Of a stretch of DNA of 6,158 nucleotides, positions 1 to 5,434 are shown piece after piece. A program made the position numbers and the translations under genes. Each line of letters starts with the position of its first letter. Positions within the stretch are counted from its first letter, which is position 1. A model generated the notes under the pieces. The model was given only the letters and a program-made list of their open reading frames with translations. It was not told the DNA's origin and searched no databases. The stretch comes from Chloroflexota bacterium. Its GTDB lineage: Bacteria; Chloroflexota; UBA6077. The stretch lies in contig JAJYKO010000364.1 in the NCBI GenBank assembly GCA_021788565.1, positions 1 through 6,158 on the forward strand, given 5' to 3'.

Positions 1-30
1 GAGAGGGGATTCGCCAACCAATCCCCTCTC
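1..30 (-). terminator. Hairpin downstream of the secreted-protein gene, candidate terminator
   Basis: There is a perfect 11-bp inverted repeat, GAGAGGGGATT (1-11) and AATCCCCTCTC (20-30), with an 8-nt loop. It lies about 60 bp past the stop codon of the minus-strand gene ending at 92, where a transcription terminator would be expected. Any T-tract for minus-strand termination would lie left of position 1 and cannot be seen. It could instead be a dispersed palindromic repeat or the terminator of a gene to the left. I see no coding sequence in 31-91. Confidence 0.45.
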
Positions 31-91
31 GCCGAGGCGCTGATACTCACGTTGCTACGCCGGCGATAAGTTGCGGCACGGCGTGATGGGC

Positions 92-979
92 TTACTGCTT
101 CTCCCAGGGGAAGCGGGCGGTGTTCAGGCGGCTCTGCAGCCCGTACGGCCCGTTGATCCAGGTCATGTAGCCATTGGTGAAGGCCGTCCAGTTGTCCGCC
201 TTCCTCCACACCATCAGCCCCGTAGTCGTCCTCTGGAGCGAGTCCCCGTTGGCCGGATTGAAGTGCTCGTTCTCCAAGGGCTGCCCGACGATGTTGGGTA
301 TCATCGAGGCCAGGGTCGCGAAGCCGAGCTTGAAAGCCGGCGGGGCGGCTGGCGTGGGCGCGGGAGTCGGGGCTGCGACCGGAGCCGGCGCCGGTGCAGG
401 GGCCGGCGTTGGCGCGACAGGTGCCGGGGCTGGGGCGGGCGCAGGTGCAGTCGTCGGGGCCGGAACCGCTGTCGGCATGACGTTGCTCGCCGAAACGGCA
501 TAGCTACCGGGCAGGGTGAGCTGTGCGGTGACCGTGTGGTTGACGGTGTCCACTGTGCTGGGGACCGCCACCCATGTGACGCCGTCGTCTTGCAGATGCA
601 CCATGGTGAGGGTCGACTCGCTCCTACCCCCCAGGTCCGATGGGATGTACTTCACGACCGCGGTGAGCGGATTGGTCAGGTAGTAGATCTCATCGTTCGC
701 GATCCAGAATTCCAGGTCGAATGCATTTGGCAGCAGGATGGCATTCGCGGGGCGGTCAGGGAAAGTGCTCCCGGGATTCGGGGCGAACCTGAGCTCAAAG
801 TTGGCACTCAGCGCGTTGGGTGGCACGGAGAGGGTGACCGCGCCGTTGCTCGATGTGACGTAGGCACCCGCACTGGTGAGTACGGCAACCGACTGCGTTG
901 GTTCCGCGGCCACAGCAGCGGTGGCGCCGATACTGAGGAAGATCGCGACAAGGGCTAGGACCAGGATCGTTCTTCTCAT
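92..979 (-). CDS. Secreted protein with ZU5-like beta domain, Pro/Ala linker and C-terminal W/N/G-rich domain
   Basis: This 295-residue protein is predicted to be exported. It starts at ATG 979 with AGGAGG (984-989) 4 nt upstream. Residues 1-25 form a signal peptide: RR after the initiator Met, a hydrophobic core, and an AVA/VAA-type cleavage site near residue 25. Residues about 30-165 are beta-rich. The segment GAYVTSSNGAVTLSVPPNAL (38-57) resembles the start of ZU5-like domains of bacterial surface proteins, and the segment ending LPGSYAV (156-162) resembles their final strands. Residues about 169-214 are almost only Pro, Ala, Thr and Val, a wall-spanning or spacer linker. The last 80 residues form a compact domain with LENEHFNP (235-242), VWRKADNWTAF (257-267) and INGPYGLQSR (275-284). 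From memory, similar tails occur on Chloroflexota extracytoplasmic proteins, sometimes with hydrolases. No catalytic motif is visible, so a structural or wall/ligand-binding role is more likely than an enzyme. The gene is monocistronic here. The exact function is unknown; export is fairly sure. Confidence 0.85.
   Translation of the reverse strand: MRRTILVLALVAIFLSIGATAAVAAEPTQSVAVLTSAGAYVTSSNGAVTLSVPPNALSANFELRFAPNPGSTFPDRPANAILLPNAFDLEFWIANDEIYYLTNPLTAVVKYIPSDLGGRSESTLTMVHLQDDGVTWVAVPSTVDTVNHTVTAQLTLPGSYAVSASNVMPTAVPAPTTAPAPAPAPAPVAPTPAPAPAPAPVAAPTPAPTPAAPPAFKLGFATLASMIPNIVGQPLENEHFNPANGDSLQRTTTGLMVWRKADNWTAFTNGYMTWINGPYGLQSRLNTARFPWEKQ
338..475 (-). repeat. Low-complexity Pro/Ala-coding repeat inside the secreted-protein gene
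   Basis: About 46 codons (residues 169-214) encode imperfect Ala-Pro and Thr-Pro dipeptides. In plus-strand sense the DNA is a degenerate run of GCCGGGGC/GGTGCAGG-type units of six bases. Such a tract can change length by slippage, so linker length may vary between strains. It also creates spurious Gly/Ala-rich open frames on the opposite strand. Confidence 0.8.
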
Positions 980-1098
980 GAATCCTCCTACGCAAGTCTG
1001 GAATGACTAGTCGCGCGCCCACGATATTGGAGATGAGTTGCGGCAGGTTGAGGCCAGTTGCACTACGCCGCTAATTCTATCACCAATCGAGAAATTCG

Positions 1099-1116
1099 AT
1101 AGCCCACTTGGGCTAT
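1099..1116. promoter_or_regulatory. 18-bp palindrome in the divergent intergenic region, operator-like
   Basis: The 8-bp arms ATAGCCCA (1099-1106) and TGGGCTAT (1109-1116) flank a 2-bp centre, CT. It sits between the secreted-protein gene (start 979, leftward) and the small gene (start 1206, rightward). Just to its left is a second short inverted repeat, ATCGA/TCGAT, around GAAAT (1086-1100). Two-fold symmetry with a short centre suits binding by a dimeric repressor better than an RNA terminator, since no T-tract follows on either strand. The 980-1205 region otherwise shows no promoter hexamers I would defend. Confidence 0.4.
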
Positions 1117-1195
1117 TCATTCTGGTCGCTCTGTCCGGCACTATGCGCCCCGTGTGATAGGTCCTCCTTGGGGGACAGAGCCCGTCTCAACAAAT

Positions 1196-1200
1196 GGAGG
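1196..1200 (+). promoter_or_regulatory. Ribosome binding site GGAGG that sets the start at 1206
   Basis: GGAGG lies 5 nt before the ATG at 1206. An in-frame ATG at 1194 overlaps the GGAGG itself and so cannot use it. The downstream ATG is therefore the supported start. Confidence 0.7.
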
Positions 1201-1205
1201 CCGCA

Positions 1206-1610
1206 ATGGCAGATCGACAGTATTGGAAGGCCGGTGCCGACAGCTCGCGGCTCAGGGCACTGCTCACGAGATTCCACAGGATCACTAGGAGAACCGGGGT
1301 TCTGGAAGACAAGATCGGTGAAGTCATCGACTGCCCGCCGGAGCTTCTCGGCGAGGCACCCGTAAGGGGGCTGATGCGATCCTGCCTTTCCCTATCTATG
1401 CGAAAACAGCTGCTTCACGCGATCCATGAGGCAGACCATGATGCTCGGGCCGGGGCTCTTGCCAAGGCGTTCTCCGCCTATATGCTTTTGCAGGGCCGCG
1501 CACCTCGCAGCTACCAGACCAATGACGCCGGAGAGTTCACTCTGGATTCCCTGGGATTGGAGGAAGAACAGGAAGATGCCTGTACGCCGCGGGCTGCGGC
1601 CTGCGGATAG
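1206..1610 (+). CDS. Small uncharacterised protein, probably cytoplasmic and helical
   Basis: I do not recognise the family of this 134-residue protein. It starts at the ATG placed 5 nt after GGAGG; the longer reading from 1194 adds only four residues and lacks a ribosome binding site. There is no signal peptide or membrane segment. Residues about 12-30 are strongly basic (RLRALLTRFHRITRRT, 15-30). Residues about 33-100 look like several amphipathic helices, including LLHAIHEADHDARAG (69-83). The C-terminal end is acidic (LEEEQEDA, 118-125) before a short Ala/Cys tail. Four cysteines (43, 60, 126, 133) show no regular metal-binding spacing. Codon use looks like that of its neighbours, which supports a real gene. 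It stands alone between a divergent and a convergent neighbour, so context gives no function. A small DNA-binding or regulatory protein is possible from its basic N-terminus, but this is a guess. Confidence 0.6.
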   Translation: MADRQYWKAGADSSRLRALLTRFHRITRRTGVLEDKIGEVIDCPPELLGEAPVRGLMRSCLSLSMRKQLLHAIHEADHDARAGALAKAFSAYMLLQGRAPRSYQTNDAGEFTLDSLGLEEEQEDACTPRAAACG

Positions 1611-1684
1611 CCGGAAAACGGTGGGTTTGGATCGGTAACCCTGTGCAACGATGGTTTCTTTCCACCGGACCGCGGTTCGCAATC

Positions 1685-3328
1685 CTAACGGGCGTTGCCT
1701 CTTGGTCGGTCTGTGGCGGCGACCTCTGATCGTGCCCCGGATCGCGGCGTGACCGGGAGCGAAAAGCGGAAATTGCTCCCCTTGTCGGGATCACTCTCCA
1801 CCCAGATCCTGCCACCGTGAGCCTCCACCAACCCCCTCGCGGTGTAGAGCCCGAGTCCCAGACCGTCCAGCCGCTCGCTGTGCTGGCCTACCCTCCTGAA
1901 GCGCTGGAACAGGTAGGCCTTGTCCTCCGGGGGAATACCGGGGCCCGAGTCGCTGATGGTTGTGACGACCTCCCCCTCACATGGTTCGAACGTCACCACG
2001 ACTTCCGTCTCTGGGGGCGAATACTTGAGCGCGTTAGCGAGCAGGTTGATCAATATGCGCTCGACCCGATCCTGATCGGCCAGCACTACCGGCGGGGCGG
2101 GACCGGCCACGACGCGGATTCGCTCGGTCTGTATCACTCCTCTCAGCCGAGCCAGCAGGTCAGATACAAACCGCTGCAGATCCAGCGTGACCGGATTGAG
2201 CCGTAGCTGGCCGGACTCCTGTCCGGCCGAGTCGACGAGATCCTCGATCATGGTGTTCAGTCGCTGCATCGCTATTGCGATCGAGTCCACGCTCTTGAGG
2301 ACCTGGGTGTTGCTCCCATCTTCGCTCAGCAGCTGTTTGAGCACCTCGGTGTGCACCCGGATCACCATCAGAGGGGACCGCAAATCGTGGGAGACCCGGT
2401 ACAGAACGTCGTCTCTCTGCTCCTGCGCTTGGTGAAGCTCGGTGATGTCGGTGTAGATCACCACCGCACCCAGCAGTTCGCCCTTCGGGCCAAGTATGGG
2501 CGCCGAACTCGCGGAGATCCAACGGGCCTTGCCGTCTCTGGGATGCGCCACCATGACCTCGCCCAGGACGGTCTGCCCTTGAAGCGCGCGATGACTGGGC
2601 GCGTCATCCGCGGAATACGGCTCGCCGCTGGGCTTCTCCAGGTTCAACATCGCGAGGCGGTCGGCCAGCGCGAGCGCAAGGTCGCCTCCCTGGAGCCCGG
2701 TGATCCGCAAGGTGGCCGCGTTCAGCCGAACCAATTTGCCCGTGGGATCGAAGATCATGACCCCATCCGGCATAGATGCGAAGGTCGCGTCCATCTCGGC
2801 CGCGCGCTGCTGCACTTCCAGGAGAAGTTGCTCCCCTTTCTCTTCTGCCTGCTTCCGAAACGTAATGTCGACGACGAATCCCCTCAACCCGACTGGACGG
2901 CCGTCCCTCATGACTCGGTTGGAGGAGACCACACAGGGGAAGGTTGTGCCGTCCTTTCGCACGGCGATGTATTCTTCAGACCGGGCCGCTCCGACAAGCA
3001 TTACCCTGCGCATGTCCTCGGAAACCCGCTCACGCTCGGAAGCCGCCACCATCGAAAATACGCTCAGTCCGCTAGCGAACTCCTCTTCCGTGTAGCCGAA
3101 CTTCTCGAAACCAGCGTGATTGACGAAGGTAATCCGGCCAGCTGAGTCCACCTCGAAAATGGTCTCGGGCAGCGAGTTGGCCATCTCCCTGTAGCGTCTC
3201 TCGCTCTCTCGTAGAGCCGCCTCCGCACGCTTCCGCTCGGATTCCGCGTGGCTTAGCCGCTCGACCTGAAGGCGAACGCTCTTCAGTTCCGCCAGCAGAT
3301 CCTCTCTTGTCTTCAGGGCATCGTCCAT
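1685..3328 (-). CDS. Soluble PAS-PAS sensor histidine kinase
   Basis: This 547-residue kinase should autophosphorylate on His and pass the phosphate to a response regulator Asp, most likely that of the divergent neighbour at 3741. I chose the ATG at 3328 because GGGAG (3338-3342) lies 9 nt upstream and the N-terminal coiled coil begins there. An in-frame start at 3448 adds 40 residues with no family resemblance. Order: coiled coil (about 1-45); PAS (about 46-160, with IFEVDSAGRITFVN at 57-70); second coiled linker; PAS (about 176-297, VMIFDPTGKLVRLN at 190-203); HisKA with HDLRSPL (H314 is the phosphorylated residue); HATPase with N-box ILINLLANALKYS (425-437), G1 DSGPGI (460-465), F-box YLFQRF (472-477) and G2 GLGLGLY (489-495). 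There is no transmembrane segment, so the signal is cytoplasmic. No heme or flavin ligand in the PAS domains is clear enough to name the signal. All catalytic boxes are intact. Confidence 0.93.
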   Translation of the reverse strand: MDDALKTREDLLAELKSVRLQVERLSHAESERKRAEAALRESERRYREMANSLPETIFEVDSAGRITFVNHAGFEKFGYTEEEFASGLSVFSMVAASERERVSEDMRRVMLVGAARSEEYIAVRKDGTTFPCVVSSNRVMRDGRPVGLRGFVVDITFRKQAEEKGEQLLLEVQQRAAEMDATFASMPDGVMIFDPTGKLVRLNAATLRITGLQGGDLALALADRLAMLNLEKPSGEPYSADDAPSHRALQGQTVLGEVMVAHPRDGKARWISASSAPILGPKGELLGAVVIYTDITELHQAQEQRDDVLYRVSHDLRSPLMVIRVHTEVLKQLLSEDGSNTQVLKSVDSIAIAMQRLNTMIEDLVDSAGQESGQLRLNPVTLDLQRFVSDLLARLRGVIQTERIRVVAGPAPPVVLADQDRVERILINLLANALKYSPPETEVVVTFEPCEGEVVTTISDSGPGIPPEDKAYLFQRFRRVGQHSERLDGLGLGLYTARGLVEAHGGRIWVESDPDKGSNFRFSLPVTPRSGARSEVAATDRPRGNAR

Positions 3329-3740
3329 GGCAGAACGCTCCCAGCAGCGGCCGCGAGTGCAACATTTGCTACTGTAATCTAGCACGTTGCTGTTCGGCAG
3401 TCGAGAGCCGCCTCTCCCTATCGCCTGGCACTCCCAGATGGTCGGCACCGATTACGCGGCGCGAAGGGGAAACCGTCCCCGCGGCAGCCTTCACGCCATC
3501 TTATAGTAAAGAAAATGTTACGCTCGGTCTCAGTCTTCTCGCAACTGTGATATATTGCGCGTGATCTGCGGACTGCCCGCAGCTCATGTTCCGGCTGCTC
3601 GCTGGCGGTCTTGGGCCGCTCGGGAAGTCGTCGTCGCCACTGAGGCTGTTTTCGTCTGAAGAGCTCGCTGGTGCCGGCTCGATCTTCGTAATTCCCTCGC
3701 CGGCTGTTCCCTCGATGAGGCTAATGTCTGAGGTGATTGC
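3329..3740. promoter_or_regulatory. Divergent control region between the kinase and the response regulators
   Basis: These 412 bases carry no convincing gene and include the most AT-rich stretch of the window (about 3500-3560), where promoters for both directions would be expected. A weak minus-strand promoter for the kinase can be drawn as TTGCGA (3544-3539), an 18-nt spacer and TAACAT (3520-3515), with 4/6 matches at each box. In the plus direction an extended -10-like TGTGATATATT (3546-3556) lacks a good -35. A leader hairpin, CTGCGG (3566-3571) and CCGCAG (3577-3582) with a 5-nt loop, follows. A 52-codon frame from ATG 3586 ends by overlapping the regulator start, but has no visible ribosome binding site. 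Because both genes of the two-component module point outward from this stretch, it is the natural place for autoregulatory binding sites. Confidence 0.4.
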
Positions 3741-4436
3741 ATGAAGATCTTGATCATCGATGACGATCCGCAGCTTGTCGACGCGCTGTCTGTCGGGTTT
3801 CAGCTGCAATGGAAAGACTGCGAGGTCTTCTCGGCTGCCGACGGCGAGCCTGGCCTGAAGCTCTTCTACGAGCGCTCGCCCCAGGTGGTGCTGCTTGACA
3901 TCGGATTGCCTTCCAGGAACGGCTTCGACGTGCTGCAAGAGATTCGCCGGGTTTCGGACGTGCCCGTGATCGTCCTGTCGGCTCGGGGCCAGGAGGCTGA
4001 CCAGGTACGGGGCCTGGAACTCGGTGCCGACGACTACGTGGTCAAGCCCTTTGGGTACATGGCGCTGGTCGCCAGGATCAAGGCGGTCCTGCGTCGGGCC
4101 GACATGCCGCCATCGTTCCGCCCGACTCCCGACTTCGTGTCCGGGGACCTGACCATCAACTTCGAAGATGCCACCGTTTTCCTTCGCGGCAGGCCTGTTC
4201 ACATCACTCCGTTGGAGTACAAGCTCCTCTCGCAGTTGGTCCGCAACCGGGGACGTGTGGTGCCGCACGAAACCCTGATCAACCGGATCTGGGGAGAAGA
4301 GTACGGCGCTACTACTGATCACTTGAAGGTTTTCGTCAGCCGGCTTCGCGCGAAAATCGAGTTGGAAGACGGTCCAAGGCTGATTGAGACTGAGCGCGGC
4401 GTGGGGTACAGGTTCGTGGGACCGCAGGGGCGGTAG
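3741..4436 (+). CDS. OmpR/PhoB-family response regulator transcription factor, canonical receiver
   Basis: This 231-residue cytoplasmic DNA-binding regulator is the likely partner of the kinase encoded divergently at 1685-3328. The start ATG follows GAGGTGA (3730-3736) by 4 nt. The receiver domain (about 1-120) has the acidic pocket D7/D8, phospho-acceptor D53 (VVLLDIGLP), switch S80, switch Y99 and K102 (DDYVVKPF, 97-104). This is a complete set for Mg-dependent Asp phosphorylation. The C-terminal winged helix-turn-helix (about 130-228) has ITPLEYKLLSQLVRNRGRVV, the recognition helix DHLKVFVSRLRAKIE and the wing TERGVGYRFV. Members of this family usually dimerise on phosphorylation and bind direct repeats near promoters. 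It is followed after 135 bp by a paralog on the same strand, so the two are probably cotranscribed. The target genes cannot be read from the window; autoregulation through 3329-3740 is plausible. Confidence 0.95.
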   Translation: MKILIIDDDPQLVDALSVGFQLQWKDCEVFSAADGEPGLKLFYERSPQVVLLDIGLPSRNGFDVLQEIRRVSDVPVIVLSARGQEADQVRGLELGADDYVVKPFGYMALVARIKAVLRRADMPPSFRPTPDFVSGDLTINFEDATVFLRGRPVHITPLEYKLLSQLVRNRGRVVPHETLINRIWGEEYGATTDHLKVFVSRLRAKIELEDGPRLIETERGVGYRFVGPQGR

Positions 4437-4490
4437 CGACCTTAGGAGTGGTGTCCTTGGGGATGGGCAGCAATTTCTTCTGGTTGCCGG

Positions 4491-4508
4491 CGCTTGATCA
4501 TCAAAGCG
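4491..4508. promoter_or_regulatory. Interrupted palindrome between the two response regulator genes
   Basis: TTGATCATCAA (4494-4504) is a perfect palindrome around a central C. It is extended by CGC on the left (4491-4493) and GCG on the right (4506-4508) if one A is bulged. It lies 54 bp after the stop of the first regulator. It may be a protein-binding site or a weak hairpin affecting read-through; no T-tract follows. Confidence 0.25.
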
Positions 4509-4530
4509 ACTGTGCCTGGGGACCGTTTGG

Positions 4531-4552
4531 CGCGAGCCGATGCCGGCTCGCG
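4531..4552 (+). promoter_or_regulatory. 9-bp GC-rich hairpin just upstream of the second regulator's ribosome binding site
   Basis: CGCGAGCCG (4531-4539) and CGGCTCGCG (4544-4552) pair perfectly around the 4-nt loop ATGC. Only 6 nt separate it from the AAGGAGG at 4559-4565. No U-run follows, so it is not a standard intrinsic terminator. It could mark an mRNA processing or stability boundary within a two-gene transcript, or affect ribosome access at the unusual start that follows. Confidence 0.5.
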
Positions 4553-4558
4553 ATAAGG

Positions 4559-4565
4559 AAGGAGG
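4559..4565 (+). promoter_or_regulatory. Perfect Shine-Dalgarno AAGGAGG that points to an ACG start at 4572
   Basis: AAGGAGG is followed by 6 nt and then ACG (4572-4574), which aligns codon for codon with the ATG of the upstream paralog. An in-frame TAA at 4554-4556 bars any earlier start. No ATG, GTG or TTG is in frame until GTG 4722. The signal is therefore placed for the ACG codon and for nothing else nearby. Confidence 0.75.
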
Positions 4566-4571
4566 CTCGAC

Positions 4572-5282
4572 ACGAAAGTCCTGGTTGTTAATCACGATCC
4601 GCAACTCGTTGACTCGCTGACTGTCGGCCTCCAGTTCCACTGGCCAAACTCCACTGTCATCCAGACGGCCGACGTAGAGTCAGGAGTCCAGTCGGTCCAC
4701 GACCTGAGACCGGATCTGGCTGTGGTTGACGTCGACCTGCCTCACGATGCGGCCTTTCGCGTGGTGAAGGAGATTCGCGCGGGCTCTACCGTTCCCATAA
4801 TCGCGCTAGTGGCCGACAGGGACGAGGAGTCCGCGGTGCGAGTGCTCGATCTGGGAGCCGACGCCTGTGTTGTCAAACCCTTTGGCCTTCTCTTGCTGAT
4901 AGCCCGGACTAGGGCGCTTTTGAGGCGAGTCCAGGGGCAATCTACGCATGAGAATGCGGATTTCGCGTGCGGCGACCTCGCCATGGATTTCCTGGGGCGA
5001 GCCGTCACCCGTCGCGGAGTTCCCGTGAAGTTGACCCCGACCGAATACAAGGTTCTTTACTACCTTGTACGCAACGCCGGACGAGTAACCACAAGGAAGT
5101 CGCTGTCGAGCCTGCTCTGGGATGAGTCACGGACTCCCGTCGGTGATCACTTGAAGGTGTTCATCTGCCGGCTACGTTCGAAGATCGAGTCCGAGAACGG
5201 GCCCAGGCTGATCGTTACCGAAAGAGGCCGCGGTTATCGCTTCGTGGTACCCCCCGATGGGGCATCGTACGCTTCAGTGTAG
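4572..5282 (+). CDS. OmpR/PhoB-family response regulator paralog with degenerate receiver and apparent ACG start
   Basis: Read from ACG 4572, this gives 236 residues, matching the 231-residue upstream paralog without any gap through the receiver. The first conventional start, GTG 4722, would delete the first 50 residues (strands 1-2 and helix 1), stop only two residues before the phospho-acceptor Asp, and has no clear ribosome binding site. The receiver keeps D53 (VVDVDLP) and K102 (VVKPF). However, N7/H8 replace the acidic pair, V80 replaces the switch Ser/Thr and C99 replaces the switch Tyr. Normal Mg-dependent phosphorylation is therefore doubtful. The winged helix-turn-helix (about 130-228) is intact: LTPTEYKVLYYLVRNAGRV, recognition helix DHLKVFICRLRSKIE, wing TERGRGYRFV. 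It has a short C-terminal tail (PPDGASYASV). It probably shares a transcript with the upstream gene. It may be an atypical, phosphorylation-independent regulator, or a decaying duplicate whose ATG has mutated; the rest of the frame is uninterrupted. The DNA-binding fold is certain, the start is not. Confidence 0.85.
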   Translation, partial: TKVLVVNHDPQLVDSLTVGLQFHWPNSTVIQTADVESGVQSVHDLRPDLAVVDVDLPHDAAFRVVKEIRAGSTVPIIALVADRDEESAVRVLDLGADACVVKPFGLLLLIARTRALLRRVQGQSTHENADFACGDLAMDFLGRAVTRRGVPVKLTPTEYKVLYYLVRNAGRVTTRKSLSSLLWDESRTPVGDHLKVFICRLRSKIESENGPRLIVTERGRGYRFVVPPDGASYASV

Positions 5283-5321
5283 CGCCGTCATCTCTCGGTG
5301 TTCTGCCCTTGTCTGCTTGTC

Positions 5322-5349
5322 GTAGGGGCGGTTCGGGAACCGCCCCTAC
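5322..5349. terminator. Strong palindrome between convergent genes: bidirectional terminator or dispersed repeat
   Basis: The 12-bp arms GTAGGGGCGGTT (5322-5333) and AACCGCCCCTAC (5338-5349) pair perfectly around CGGG. It lies 39 bp after the second regulator's stop and about 85 bp before the minus-strand reductase's stop, the expected place for a shared terminator. Neither side has a T-tract, so termination would not be the classical intrinsic type. GTAGGGGCG-type palindromes resemble short repeats scattered between genes in Chloroflexota genomes (from memory), so a REP-like or MITE-like element is an alternative. I see nothing else in 5283-5434. Confidence 0.6.
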
Positions 5350-5434
5350 TCTGACCGCCCCGACCGCTATCCCTACCCCGGTTGTCATGCTCACCGACCC
5401 CCTGATTGGCGCACTACCGTCATCTGGTGCGGTG

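Noticed and set aside
71..958. A 295-codon plus-strand open frame rich in Arg/Gly
   Set aside because: It is antisense to the secreted-protein gene, which has a clear signal peptide, ribosome binding site and domain-like sequence. The Arg/Gly richness comes from the reverse reading of the Pro/Ala linker.
1161..1200. Possible anti-Shine-Dalgarno pairing between CCTCC (1163-1167) and GGAGG (1196-1200)
   Set aside because: There are only 5 bp, with no extension on either side, and CCTCC can instead pair locally with GGGGG at 1170-1174. This is too little to claim a switch.
1611..1684. Possible terminator between the convergent small gene and the kinase
   Set aside because: Only short stems are present (GGGTT/AACCC, and CGGTGG/CCACCG with a very large loop) and there is no T-tract, so no convincing terminator.
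2351..3145. A 264-codon plus-strand frame inside the kinase region
   Set aside because: It is antisense to intact kinase PAS and HisKA coding sequence, with no domain resemblance and no supported start.
3329..3448. A 40-residue N-terminal extension of the kinase from ATG 3448
   Set aside because: The extension has no kinase-like character, and GGGAG at 3338-3342 supports the start at 3328.
3547..3565. GTGAT direct repeats as OmpR-type binding sites
   Set aside because: The two copies are 14 bp apart rather than the usual 10-11 bp and are only 5 bp long, so chance is a sufficient explanation.
3501..4640. A 379-codon open frame on the minus strand across the first regulator and the start of the second
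   Set aside because: It is the antisense shadow of the two regulator genes. It contains two similar segments only because both receivers begin with homologous DNA. High-GC response regulator genes often produce such frames.
4722..5282. A second regulator of 186 residues starting at GTG 4722
   Set aside because: This would cut the receiver two residues before its Asp and has no clear ribosome binding site, while coding similarity to the paralog continues without a break to ACG 4572.
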